A stretch of 64,000 bases of DNA from Bolinopsis microptera (lineage: Eukaryota; Ctenophora; Tentaculata; Lobata; Bolinopsidae). Location of the stretch: NCBI RefSeq assembly GCF_026151205.1, contig NC_087081.1, positions 8,365,246 through 8,429,245 on the forward strand, in the 5' to 3' direction. Position 1 is the stretch's first letter; each line of letters starts with the position of its first letter. The translations under genes were made by a program, and so were the position numbers. Shown here in pieces: positions 1-13,000 of the stretch. The notes under the pieces are model-generated. The model was given only the letters and a program-made list of their open reading frames with translations. It had not been told where the DNA came from and ran no database searches.

Positions 1-3000
1 ATTCAATGTTAGGACCGCAGGTGTAAGCGATCTCAGATTCTCCCTCACAGTAAGAATTGTCATTGATGTATTGCCCGTAGTGTGAGCAGGTACAAATCCT
101 GAAAGGGTTGGTCAGGTACAGGAGCTGTGGACAAAACAAAGCAACTTTTTTCTTGTTGTAGGATCGTTATAAAGTTAGAACAAATCCAAGTTCGTAGCTA
201 ATGAGAAGTTTAAGAGAGACGTTGACCCAACTAAAACATCTGATTATCAATGTAACTACTGAGCGTGTGTAGACTCACCTGATCTTATATTCGGATGAAG
301 GGTAACACCTATCCTCCAGATCACACACCTCTGGTCCCCAAGGTCCCCACTGGAAGTCATTTGTTGCTGGACAGAACCTGCTTCTCACAAGCTGGTCATC
401 AGGACACTTGCTCCTGTCGTTTATACCATCACAGTAGCAGTCCCTGGTGTCGACAGTTTCTGAGGAGTAGCAGGACTCTGAGGCGCACTCTCCGTTCTGC
501 CAGCTGCCGACCAACCCTGATCGATCACTGTTATATTGGTAAGCTGTTTTTAGATTTCGACTGAATTTTTTTCTCGATTTCGATTTGCTTGGTTTGTACC
601 TTGTGTTTGCATGTTTTTTAGGTCGTTTCTTTGACAATGAAACACAATCATCTAAGTAACACGGTTTGGTTTTACTCAAAAATAATAAAAAGAAGCTTAC
701 ATGGTTTGGTTGCTGCACAATAATGGAGCTTTGCCAATTCGGCGTTGCCACATGAACTACCAGTGTCATCTTCGTATTGACCATTGCTATCTTGACAGTA
801 ACAGGTCCTGTAGGGGGAAAACATACAACAATAATATGTTCCCATCACTTTGTACCCCAGAATACAGATTAGTTTGAATATTTCTTGACTGTACCGAAAC
901 ATCTATCGAAGCGAAGCATGAAAATGTGCGTCGTGAGGAAGCACATAGTGTCCCCCAAGAATACAAATGAGCATCAAGAATATTGAAAGGTAATACCTCC
1001 TAAGGAACTTAGGGTATGGATAACACTGCTCTGAACTCTGGTCACAGACATCCTCAGGATTATCAAATCCTCCCAGCTCATCTGAGGATAGGAGTAGGAT
1101 TTCAGTTTAAGTACAGGATGGAATCTGTGAATAGGGATGAAACATATTTTCGTGGTTATATCTTAATCTTGTCAAAGTTCATAACACTGTACTAACAGTC
1201 TGCAGTAGCAGGACAAGTGAAGGTGAGTATCTCGTCTGGAACATCACACTCGGATATGTCAGCTAACTCATCGTTACAATAACAAGACCAGGTACGCTCC
1301 TGAATGTAGTCAAAACAGCTGCCTCGACCGTCACACACTGCCACATCCCATCTTGGTTGACATATATCCGGCTCTGTGTTCAGGGAGAAGAGGATTATTG
1401 GGGCTGAGTTTTTAAGAAACATTTCAAATATAATAGTGTTATTTTTAAAAATGTAGGTGAGAATTTGAACAATGCTTATCCTTTATTACAAACTGAGCCG
1501 TAAGATATAGACGTACCAGGAAGGGGAACCTTGACAACCTGTCTTCTGCAGTATTTATTGAACTCTGAGTACAGGCCTGCATGCAGAGACAAATCTGACA
1601 TATCTAACTGGTCAGCAACTTCTATGGGTACTTTTATTGTAGACGACGTTTCATCTTCAGAAACAGTTACAATGACACCATCTGCATTGACTCCAGGTCT
1701 GAGAATAATAAACATGACATTTCAATAAATATGTTCAATAATCATGTTCTTTTGTTACACTTTTATCAGTTAATTAGTTAAGTAGCCAATTAATAAATAA
1801 GCTTATTAGTTAATTAGCTAATTAGTCAATCAATTACTTAGTTAATCACTTACCTGTAAGTTCGGCCACTATCATCTAGCCATACGGGGTTCTTGATAAT
1901 TCCTCCATATACCCGTCCTGTTGCGCTGTAGTTATCTTCACTAACATCTAAGTCGCTGTCAACAGGGTCTCTAGCAACATCCATATCTGAAGAGTGAAGA
2001 GGTATCATAAAGGGATCTTCAGACTTATTTTAAAATACAAATTCTGCTAACATGTTCATAGGCACAGCTATGTATGTATGTCTAATCAGCGAAATTGTGA
2101 TTGTTAAGAAAGTATAGGCCAAAATGTTTGGTGGCTACAACTCGAGAAAAAAGTATCTGATTCGTTAGTTAAAAACGAAACGCTGCTGTTGTGATTGTTC
2201 AATCGCGGTCACGTGTTTTAAATCGCGGTCACGTGTTTTAAAAAATGTGGTCCACCTCTCCACCAGTATTCAGATCTTTTCCTATTTAATATGATTTGTA
2301 ACTTCAACTAACCCATAACGTTGAGCTCCAGGTTAGGTTCCACGCCTTCTTTACCCTCTGTTCCGGTGTAGGTGATGAAGAATTCACTACCCACCTCCTC
2401 AGTCATGTTGGGAGAGATTGTTAGCGTGACAACGATCTCCTCATCTTCATTGCGTGATAACCTCATCAGGAACCCATCTCTAAATGTAGCTGGGAAGTGT
2501 AGACTGTAGGTGTGATTTAACAGCCGATTTAACTTGATAGTTGCCGCTAAGAAGATTAACGGCTATTAACCGGCTATTAACCGGCTATTAACCGGTTATT
2601 AACCGGCTGTATAATAATAATTATGATCAATAAAAAAACTGCTCTGAGAGACTTACTTTCAGTAGTTACCATGGTGCCTTTAGTCAGAGATTCGATGATC
2701 CCGTCCGAGACAGAACTGATTTCTTTGGTTCCCAATACGGTAAACTTCAGAACAGCTTCATCTCCAGGATGAATACAATCAGTATCTGCAGTCACATCTG
2801 TAGAGCATGTTAACCTTTAAGTAAACGTCAATCTTAAATCGCAACAAAACTGAGGGTAAGAAAACCTTTTGATGAAGGGGATCATTATGTTAATCTAAAA
2901 ATAAACATACTGTGAGCATTGCCGAAGCGATTAAGATAAATGTCTAGTTCCACTAACCCCATACAATGAGTGTGCCGGTAGCGTCACCACTGGTGGAGTG

Positions 3001-6000
3001 AGGGATTCCACACTTGTCAACCGAGGAGTAATCCAGGACACATTGATAGTTCTGTGAACCGATCACTTGGTTCTCTGTGGAAAGATGTTGTCACAAATCA
3101 TGATTAGTAGAGAATAAAAAGTCTACCTAGAGTTTTAGAAATGAGAAGGCATGAAAGTCTTATCCAAACTCTTAGTCTGGGGGGGGGGGGGGGGCAAAAC
3201 TCGATGTCGACCTTACAGTTGGAACTCGTTACAGTAATGCAAATATCTCTAAATAATGCTTCGTAATTATATATATCGTAACAACTACATTCTGCCAATA
3301 TAGAATTTAGAAATGAGTTTGAGAAATGAGAAGACATGCAAGTCGTTTGCCAACTCTAAGTTTAGGGCAAACTATGGCGTTGACCCTGAAGTTGGAACAT
3401 GTATAAATAGTCAATCAAATCTAATGCTAAACAAAATCAAGTAATGAATGCATGTTATAAACTTTATGACGATAACCAAGCTGATTACCTGCAGGAATGG
3501 TAAGCACTGACACCCATTCACTGTTCTCAATTCTCAGCTCGGCGCTGAGGCTTTCCTGCAATTGCATGACCTTGATAAGGTGTGAAAGATATTTCAAGTT
3601 GCATCAATAAAGCTTTCCTTTTTAATTGTTCAAGCGGGGGACGTTAAGGTCGAATTTATTTTAGTTTCTTGCTGGCTCCTATAAGTTTATACTAAATCCA
3701 AGTGGTACCAACCAGGGCAGCTATTGGCATCTTCGTTCCAGACTCATTCCAGTAGTACCAAGAGAAAAAGTACCCCTGATCGTTCCTATCAGTCCCCACT
3801 CCAGTACATGTCAACTGAGCTTCTGATCCTACTCTCTGGTATTTGCTAGTAACTTCAATACCTGAGAAACAGCGTCGAGTTTATTGTGACAATACTCGAT
3901 TATGTCATTAAGTGACAAATCCAAACGAAGAGGGTCAATGTTTATATCTGTTATTTAATGCGATCTTTACAATCTGCCGTGTTATTGTAATATAGATAGC
4001 CATACAGAAGAATCACAGAATTCCCAGAAGCAAGCTACAAAAGCTACAAAAAGTATCTCCCAAAATACACATTTAAACATAATCCTAAAGTTAACGTACG
4101 TAGAATAACTCACCGAATTTATTGATTTGAGCAGGTTCCTCGGTATTTACGTAGTCCCCCTGACCCTCTAGTGCCCCTGATCCTCTAACTTGACATGTTA
4201 CCACGGCTGAATTTCCGGCTACTACCCACGAGTTCACTGGGGTGTTCCACGTCAGTATAATTTGGAGATATATTTAGCAGCTTAAATGATTGAAATAGTC
4301 ATAGTTCATTAAGCTTTGCTGCATACATTATGAATTGATGAGGACCTTTGGTGACGTTCGAAAATAGTCAGGAAAGTGAGTGTAAATAAAGAGTGATTAT
4401 AAACAAAACAAAGAAACAAACGTGAACATTTCTGACCTGTTAAGACAGATAGTAGTTTATCTTCCTGTATTTTGTAAGTTACACTCACTTCATACCCAGC
4501 AGTTCCTACCAAGTCAACACCGTCCGCATCAACCCAGCTAATCTGGACGATAATTCATTTATCAGTCGCCAATTCGTCATGTTTTTTTTAAAGATTATCA
4601 TTGAAAGAAAGCATATCTACACCATGCCATAATGACACATATAACTAGTTTACGAAGAGCACTCTCTGAGTGAAGAAGTTTCTTAACTCACAACTAAGTC
4701 GTCTATGACACGCCTGTCTGCTGTAACCACGCAAGGAACCTCATCCACATCATGCGCTCCACACACAGTTGTTCCAGTGGTTTCAGCCTCTGGAAAGGGG
4801 GTTATGAGAACAGGGACTCTAAAGATTGTTTAGTTAACAATAAACTAAAAGTTAGAAAATAAATAAAAGTCTACACTCTAAAGGTAACCAGACGAATAAA
4901 AAAGCTGCTAATTAACTAACTAGGTTTACAGCACCAAAGCCACATATCCTCAACATCACAATAACTCGGGTAACTGGCTCTCCAATTGAACTCGTGGCAT
5001 TCCTCATTGCAAGTCTCTACTACAATCCAATCATCTGTTCTACAACCATTTCCTCCTCTTCCTCCAACAGTGTCAGTTACTGGGGAAATATAGGTTAGTT
5101 ACTATTTACTAGGAGATTAGGGTCACATATATCGTGGTTACTGGGAATATAAGAGCTCAAAACTATTACCAAGGAAACAAGTGTCAGTTAGCTCGGGAAA
5201 ACAAGTGGTATTTGTTGAGAAAACATATGGCCATATTGAATGTCAAATGAAGGAAATAATTTAAGTTACTTGAAATATCAGTAAATGTGTCTTACGGTTG
5301 TTACGACAGAGTTGTTGGAGATTGAGATCAAGACCAGTTTGATAGGTAGCCAGGAAGGGATACTGATCTTTACAGTCTGAAACGCAAAACTTTTCCCCGC
5401 TATTTAAATTATCTAGAGAACTTCCAGAAGAGAAGAGTTCACTGTCTTCATCGTCTTCATCGTCTTCATCGTCTTCATCGTCTTCATCGTCTTCATTGTC
5501 TTCATCGTCTTCATCGTCTTCATCGTCTTCATCGTCTTCATCGTCTCCAACATCTCCAACGTCTATACTGTCGTCGCTGTCGCTATTTGAATTGTCTAGA
5601 GAACTTCCAGAAGATAAGGGTCCACTGTCTCCATCGTCTTCATCATCTTCATTGTCTTCACCGTCTTCATCGTCTACCATATTGATTTTAAAAACTAATC
5701 AAAATTATCACTAAACCTAAAAATGAGAAAACGAGAATTGTTTATTTGACGGTCAAAATATATAATCCTGGTTTTGTTGGAAATTGGCTTACAGCCCCAG
5801 AACCCATGTGATTGTCTCGAACAAGAGGTCAAAGAGAAAAGCGAACTGTAAAAAGGTGGTTGGGAAATGTTACTTTGTATCAACAATCTTACCACAGTCG
5901 CATAGCATAGTCCCAAACTGGTACTCCTCCTCGTCACCTTCACAAACTTTGAATACTGGCTGTACACAGTCTGTTCCATTGCTGAAAAACAGCAATTGTA

Positions 6001-6301
6001 TCAGTTTTTACACGTTTCATATCAAAATGTTTTTTAAAATGTTTTTTATAACATGGGTATCATGTTTGACCATCACGATTGTTATTTCATTATTTTATCA
6101 TTGCTGAGAGAAAGTGAGGTCAGCCGAGAAATAAAATCTGGAGCATACCGTATCCAAGGCAATAACATGGGTAATACAAAACTTAAAAACTCACTTTACA
6201 CAAGCTCCTATAGTTGACCAATCCCCACACACAGCCTCATCTTTCTCAGAGACAACCAGAGAGACGAGGACGCTAAGTCCTGCAACCAGTAACAACTTCA
6301 T
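1..6301 (-). CDS. Secreted acidic, Ig-like, Cys-rich multidomain protein (partial, about 19 exons)
   Basis: Exons read on the minus strand, all with GT..AG borders and matching phases where checked: 6195-6301, 5893-5981, 5296-5673, 4921-5080, 4692-4789, 4489-4542, about 4114-4258, 3713-3861, 3489-3570, 2958-3074, 2657-2797, 2313-2532, 1854-1986, 1517-1698, 1197-1373, 997-1081, 701-807, 279-527, and 1-98 running off the edge. The start is the first ATG, followed by a clear signal peptide (MKLLLVAGLSVLVSLVVS). Next come a short Cys module, a Glu/Asp/Ser run (exon 3), and a Cys/Trp-rich exon. Two Ig-like folds follow: one over exons 5-7 (C..W..VVTCQV) and one over exons 8-10 (LTCTG, SWYYW, NYQCVL). 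The last exons repeat a six-Cys module (for example WGPWGPEVCDLEDRCYP then a C-x-C pair) that resembles thrombospondin type 1. A role as adhesion or matrix protein is inferred. The acceptor of exon 7 is uncertain; no named family was recognised for the whole. Confidence 0.8.
2203..2241. repeat. 19-bp direct duplication in an intron
   Basis: Two head-to-tail copies of a unit beginning AATCGCGGTCACGTG lie in the intron between exons at 1854-1986 and 2313-2532. Each carries a CACGTG palindrome (E-box-like). No function can be shown. Confidence 0.7.
2562..2612. repeat. 13-bp tandem repeat (CTATTAACCGG)n in an intron
   Basis: Four to five copies of GGCTATTAACC lie just upstream (gene sense) of the exon at 2313-2532. 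Simple intronic minisatellite. Confidence 0.7.
5437..5553. repeat. 9-bp coding repeat (GTCTTCATC), Asp/Glu run
   Basis: About a dozen near-perfect copies of GTCTTCATC (plus strand) encode a (Asp-Asp-Glu)n run in exon 3 of the left-edge gene. On both sides of the run the protein has an SSGSSLDN motif, so a larger internal duplication preceded the short-unit expansion. Length variation between individuals is likely for such a repeat; this is inference. Confidence 0.9.
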
Positions 6302-6713
6302 GATTTGACCCAGGTTAGCAGCTCAAGGATAAGAGGAAGGTATAACTAGTTGTGGTGGTTTACTCGAGCTTTTCTGTAATCGGGACGGGTTTTGTTTTGA
6401 CGAGCTGGTAGGATTGTTTAGACTTGTGAAAGTTTGTTTAACAGAAAACACGTGCCCGTCAAAACAGTCCGGGACTAAATGTTTGGTGTTAAAATTATTG
6501 GCGAGAGTGCAGGTTTTTTACAAGAAATAAGCTACAAATATACTAAAATTATACCGCGACTTCCGTACTCGGAACTTATAAAAGGTTTTACTACAAAAAA
6601 TGTATAATTGTAGTAAAGTAGGATTAGGGTCAAATTATTAGGGTCAAGGGTTAAGTTAGGTTTTTAGTACAGTTTATATTATAGTTTAATGGTAAGTTCT
6701 TATAGTCCATTAA
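6302..6713. other. Upstream flank of the left-edge gene, no gene seen
   Basis: This stretch lies 5' of the signal-peptide exon and should hold its promoter and 5' UTR. I see no convincing TATA box at a fixed distance, no open frame with domains, and no long repeat. Confidence 0.4.
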
Positions 6714-7525
6714 CATTGATCGACCGGGATCCCGGCCCCGGCCCCGGATACGGCCGGGATTTGTGTTTTTTCCGGCCCCGGATTTGTGTTTTTTCCGGCC
6801 CCGGCCCCGGCAAAATAATTTTCAAAATCCCGGCCCCGGCCCCGGCCAGAGGCCCCCAATCCCGGCCCCGGCCCCGGCTGTTTTAGTCAATTTTTGCCGG
6901 GATTTCTCGTATTTTCTGCCTCAATTTAAACCGATAGATTATCTGAATTTATCTTGATTTTTAGACTTAAATTAAACACAACATTTTTGGTAACATGAGA
7001 TCGAGTGAAAAATATAAATACGATGACTTGACATCATTCCAGTTTGATATTCAGAAAATTTCAACTTTGAATTTACAAAGAATGTAAAATATTAATGTTG
7101 ATTAAAAAAGTTCGAGGTTGATTAAAAAGTTCGAGTAAAGTCATGTGTTCGTGTACCGTTTTCTTTCATATAACTAGTACAAACGTCAAACAATTCAGTT
7201 CAGGAGCAAAAAACAGTAGAGAGTGAGGCCGACTCAATGCAGATGATGATGCAGATGGTGTAATTATACTTAAACATTGTGTAGCTGCCTTCTAGGTTGA
7301 CCTTGAAGCTAGCTCACATTGATACGAGTTTCCGGAAACTTTTAAAAATTTTCAAAATTATATTAAAAAATCCCGGCCCCGGCCCCGGCCCCGGCATATT
7401 TTAGCCAATCCCGCCCCGGCCCCGGCCTTGGCAACAGTTCAAAATCCCGGTTAATCCCGGCCCCGGCTGATTCAACTTGGTCCCGGCCCCGGCCCCGGCT
7501 AAATTTCGTCCCCGGTCGATCCCTG
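6714..7525. mobile_element. C-rich MITE with hAT-like ends (family 1, copy 1)
   Basis: The ends read CATTGATCGACCGGG and, as reverse complement of the right end, CAGGGATCGACCGGGG. Blocks of CCCCGG repeats fill both flanks. A second copy in the opposite orientation at 20238-20856 has the same ends and a perfect 8-bp target duplication, which assigns the family to hAT. This copy has no clean duplication (tccattaa left, ctgtccat right), so its edges are decayed or slightly misplaced. It encodes nothing recognisable. Confidence 0.75.
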
Positions 7526-7830
7526 CTGTCCATAATTAGAGTAAAGTAATTTCGTAGGTTTTATATTGCAGCATCTTTTAGAATCCTTTTAGTGCTAGGT
7601 TACATCCATTTACATTTCTTATCTTTACATTTTACGTGTAAGTACGAGTACGCGGAAGCTTTACTCATGCGTGACTTATATTCACGCGTGAGAACAGCCT
7701 ATTTAAGGGCCGACTAGTTGAGTACGGGCGTCTCTGTGTCCGCCCCCCTTTTGGAGAGAATTTAATATTATTACGAACACTACGTTATTTGATCGAATTA
7801 TTCGATCACTATTTTCTATTCTATTTAGAC
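7526..7830. other. Spacer before the hairpin array; promoter-like stretch
   Basis: Holds CCTATTTAAGGGCC near 7698 followed by a C-rich stretch (CCGCCCCCCTTTTGG near 7740), a layout like the start of a transcription unit or of a transposon leader. No coding sequence is recognised. Confidence 0.3.
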
Positions 7831-7834
7831 ATTT

Positions 7835-8505
7835 TTAATGAGACACACTTCTCATGCACCTTTATAAGTTTACTGTTAAGGTTTAGACAGTTTAGTAAGG
7901 CACACTCCTTACTGTTGTATCAGACACGCTTCTGATACAACCAAATTGTAGAGACACACTTCTCTCCTTTACTGTTACGTATTTTTTATTGAAGTTTCTA
8001 GTAAGGCACACTCCTTACTGTTGTATCAGACACGCTTCTGATACAACCAAATTGTAGAGACACACTTCTCTCCTTTACCGTTACGTATTTGTTGTTGAAG
8101 TTTAGTAAGGCCCACTCCTTACTGTTGTATCGGACACACTTCTGATACAACCAAATTGTAGAGACACACTTCTCTCCTTTACTGTTACGTATTTGTTATT
8201 GAAGTTTAGTAAGGCACACTCCTTACTGTTGTATCAGACACGCTTCTGATACAACCAAATTGTAGAGAGTAGAGACACATTTCTCTCCTTTACTGTTACG
8301 TATTTGTTATTGAAGTTTAGCAAGGCACACTCCTTACTGTTGTATCAGACACGCTTCTGATACAACCAAATTGTAGAGACACACTTCTCTCCTTTACCGT
8401 TACGTATTTGTTGTTGAAGTTTAGTAAGGCCCACTCCTTACTGTTGTATCGGACACACTTCTGATTTGACCAAATTGTAGAGACACACTTCTCTCCTTTT
8501 CTGTT
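7835..8505. repeat. Six-unit tandem array of small hairpins with a common CACACT-type loop
   Basis: After a leader hairpin at 7837-7854 (ATGAGA / TCTCAT arms), about six units of roughly 105-118 bp follow. Each unit has three perfect hairpins: AGTAAGG-CACACT-CCTTACT, GTTGTATCAG-ACACGCTT-CTGATACAAC, and AGAGA-CACACT-TCTCT. Arms differ but all loops are CACACT or a close variant. In units where the second hairpin reads ATCGG against CTGAT the stem keeps a G-T pair. The unit ends with TTACTGTTACGTATTTG. No coding frame fits. It could be a transcribed structured repeat or a transposon leader; the function is unknown. Confidence 0.8.
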
Positions 8506-10095
8506 CTTGATATTGGGATATACTTCCCGATCGTTTGATACTTGTGAGTGTAGATTGACACAGTTAGGAACGCCCACTTTCACGTAGACCACTTATAATA
8601 TACTAGCAAGTTTACAACATAATAACGCATTTAAAAAATTCCATACTTCTTATATATATTAGCAATGATAATAAATTAAAGTTGGCAGAAGTATAATATA
8701 CAAATTGCAAACGCCGAATGAAAACGTATTTATGTACTTTTTATTTTAGTAGCTGCACAGTGGACAGCATGACGTATTTATATTCCCAACAGAGTAGCTA
8801 CATGACATTTTAGCTACAAAATTGTGAAGATCAGGGTCATTGAAAGTTGAATTTAATAATTTGAAAATACAAAATAGAACGTAAAAATGGATGATTGTGT
8901 ACTGCCCAAATGTATTGAAACATGACATTTGCTGATATTTATGTGTGTTTTTGGCCATCTCGCAGATTCGTGACGGGGCCGGGAGTATATCTCGAAATAG
9001 CTGCTTTGTTTTGAGCAACCCTCCGTCTTATACTTCAAAACAAAATACTTTAATCCTCGTAATCCTTTAATCGATCGTTGAAGACCTCTCTCTCTCACGC
9101 AGGAAGTGGTATTACATCACGAGAATACACAATGTCAACCCCCCCCCCCCCCCCCCCCCCTGGCCCACTTCCTGAAGCCCTCCTACAAAACTAAAACAAT
9201 ATGCCACTTAAACAGGTCTAGTTTCCGGGGTAACCAGGTACACAGGTACTGTATCTTTATAATATAGGCTCACTTTGTTTTTCATCGACACCCCTCCTGT
9301 CTTTAAGGGACAATGTCTTGATATCACCTGTTTGTTGCCATCCAAGGTTATTTCTTATTGAGCGGGTTAGCAACCCCTCGGAATATTTGACCACGTGTTT
9401 CGTATACTCGTCTCTATAAGAGTGTAAGCAGTGAAGCAAAGTGTTGCAATATAAGGAACAAATTAACGCACCTGTACGCATTTCCGGGGCAATGTAACGT
9501 CATGTGGCAGCTCCAATGACAGGACAGAGAGACACCCCAACAATAGCCCCCAATTATAAGGGGCTGCTATACTGGTGAAGGTGTGTGCAGGTTGCTGGAC
9601 CTATATAATTCTCTTGTCTAGTCGCGTAACACCAGGTGTTAACTGCATGTTAACTGTTAAATTTATGTTTATTAGCAAGGAACCTGGTGTTTCAGTTTTG
9701 TGTACTGTATTTTGTAAGGTCGATAGCTTTTCTTGGTAGGTCATGTTATCATTTCCATGACTTGTTTTTATTTATCAACCGTTATTTTCCGTATCTGTTA
9801 AAATCTGTAAGAGAATATCAATAAACGAAGTTAACGGAATTTTGGCGGTAAGAGATTTTTATGATTGTATATATATTGACCTATATTAGGACGCAGTGAA
9901 AATACCGGGACTTGCCACCCCATGGCAACATTACAATATATCAACTCAGCTGTTACATCGTTTCCTCAAATTATTTGTTATATAGTAGTATTAAAAGTAT
10001 TAAAACTATATATAGGCCGGAGCAAGATACGAATTAAATTGAACATTTTAATTTAGGAAAGACTGTAGAAGTATAAATGAGTTGCTGTATCGTAC
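8506..10095. other. Spacer with no recognised gene
   Basis: Contains a poly-C tract of about 22 bases (near 9139-9160) and short open frames without domain signatures or splice support. Immediately before gene A lies TATATATAGG near 10007, a possible TATA element. Confidence 0.35.
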
Positions 10096-13000
10096 ATGTT
10101 GGCAGCTCTGATAACACCAAGTCTAGCAGCCCCACTCAACTCTGCGGGAGTCAGCATCTCAAACCAGGGTGAAGCTGGTATCACTGCTTTCAACTCTAAT
10201 ACTCTCGAGCAGATACAAGTAGGACTTCAACTTAACTAAGAAATTTTTGACTTGTTCTGTAGGTCTCAAGGTCAAAAGGAAATCGCGGCACGTGCAGAAT
10301 CGCGATTTTCTCAGATCCTCGCGACAAATCGCGATTATTCCAGTTCTCTGAGGACCAAATTTGCGCATTCTCCTTTAAATACGATGGCCAAATATCACGT
10401 TCTTTATAATTATATGGAACTAATCACATCCACAGCCCGAAAAAGTAATTTCTGCTCATAATGATCAGGGCCATGAAACATGAACAAAAGTAGTTTCCAG
10501 AAAAACTTTGAAAATAATTTCGATTTAGAAAATTTTCGGTCCGAGTCATTCTCGATAGGTACAAGGAAAGTGCCTCGATATGTAATTAGTTACTCTCCTT
10601 GTTAGTTGTTTCTATAACATAACTTTTATAATAATTCTTATATAATAATTTTCTATTATCACTAGAAGCCGCACAGACCTATACTATTACACACTAAGAG
10701 TAAAGATTGTTATTGTTTTGCCTGACGAGCCTGTCGCTCCCTAATCTAACTAGACTGACAAGCTAGTTGACGAATTTATGACATCTAACTTAGCTCTGCA
10801 AATACATTATCTTTCGCTGCAAATTCACCGCGATTTTGCCTAGTTTGACTTGTCGCGGCGCCGTGATTTGTGGCCTAAATTATCGCGATTTTCTTTTGTC
10901 CTTGAAGTTGGTCTGTAGATCTCTAAACCTCGAGCCAAAGTCTTGACAATCAAAGTGTTTATTCATGGTTCAGATCCATCAGATATATATATATAATATA
11001 TATATATTATATGAATGTTGTCTTCAGTTGTCGATAGTTGGCATTTACGAGAAGTCAAAGTGGAACGTGGTATTGAGAAGCTATGATGTGGGAACCTATA
11101 AATTCACTCAAAGTATTCCCTACAACGTCTCCAACAAAGATGTACTGCTATCTGAGTGAGTAATTGCCATGGTGATAAACTTTATTTCGTGACTCTGAAA
11201 GTTACCATATGGTCAATTTAAAGATGCACGAGGAACAAAAATTTCGTCCCCAATACTTAACCCTTGCTATTCAATTAGTATTTTGGATTCACCTTTAGGC
11301 TCGGGTAATAGTAAAATCTGCAGGTTTCTAAATATTCAGTTATAGACTTACGGGTAAGTAACTAACATTACTTACAGGGTAAGTAACTTACAGTACTTAC
11401 AGGGTAAGTAACTTACAGTAATTACAGGATAAATAACGTACAGTACTTACAGTACTTACAGGGTAAGTAACTAACATTACTTACAGGGTAAGTAACTTAC
11501 AGTACTTACAGGGTAAGTAACTTACAGTACTTACAGGGTAAGTAACTTACAGTACTTACAGTACTTACAGGGTAAGTAACTTACAGGGTAAGAAACTTAC
11601 AGTACTTACAGGGTAAATAACTTACAGTATTTACAGGGTAAGTAACTTACAGTACTTACAGGTTAAGTAACTTACAGTACTTACAGGGTAAGTAACTTAC
11701 ATTACTTACAGGGTAAGTTATCACACGGACCTTACAAAGGACACTAAGCTGATAATTGGAGCCAATATAGTGAGAACACACGGTTACCTGCCCCTCACTT
11801 CAGACGTCAACATTGATGAAATGTACAAGGTTAGATTTCATGCTAATTCACATTGGACAATATTTCAGTATTGCCATAGTGATAATAATATTATGATAAA
11901 AAAGAGGCTGGCATTATTCAATCACATGACTTTTCAGGTGAACCGAGAAGATGTACTACTGTATTTCATGATCAGAAACTGGTGCAAAGAAGAAGCTTGT
12001 CAGACAGTAAGCTATAGCATAAAATTAAAAACCGGATTTATATTTAGTCACAAATTATACCAGCAATTCAAAGACTACGTTTTTTGTACATGTAACGGCA
12101 TTTTTACGGTGCAAATAAAATTACATGATTGATAGTATAATTTCGACACAGTTTTTTATTTCTTATAAATTTCAGTCGGATAGCACATTAGAATTTCGAC
12201 TCTCAATCAAGACAACTGATTCTATAAAAGCTTTTCAGGAAGTCAAAAATAATAATACCAAGTGAGTAACATACATTTTAAGATTTTAAGAGAAAGTGCT
12301 CACGCAGTGCAGTTATAACAATGAAACATGAGCTATAACTATAATAATAATAACACTACTATGAAACAATAGCCACTAGGACAAACAGGAAAACTAAAAT
12401 CACCCATCTCACAAAAAATCTATACCACAGGAACCAGACCAGTGCAAAAACACTGTTTTGTAACGAAAATAACTCGTCCTGTGGGGCCAAGTTTCAGACC
12501 TACCAGATAAATACGTGCAAGCTAGCTTTCTCTAATTATGTGAGTTTTTGTATATTTTTAAAAACCAGTTCGCAACTGTTTGTCAACTGTACAACTACAT
12601 GGACCGTTATCGGTAAAATACCGTATTGCTTTGAGCGATTGTCAAGTCCAATCATGACTCCCATCACTACCGATCATTGAAAGAACGAATCACAGCGACC
12701 TGTGCAAGACTGACAATCAAGCTCACCATAATAGCATGATAAGGATCAATGAAAACAGCGAAAGCTGTACTTATCACAGCACCTACTTGTTCTCCTACAT
12801 TCATCAAGGAACCACCCAAAGAGAGTCCTGGGAGTCCAAAATACTCCACATCGTAATGCAGGATGCTCTGCCCTGCCATATGCATCGAAAAACACATTTT
12901 ACCTATTCCTATCATCATGGATTCTACCAGTAAGCCAGGTCTTGCAAGGATGATCCCGTAGGATATGGAAAATCCAAGCAAGAATGTGATTTGGAGGGTT

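Noticed and set aside
5496-5714. Poly-Ser frame on the plus strand
   Set aside because: Antisense reading of the Asp/Glu repeat in exon 3 of the minus-strand gene.
7835-8505. CRISPR-like array
   Set aside because: Units are directly repeated throughout with no unique spacers, in animal nuclear DNA.
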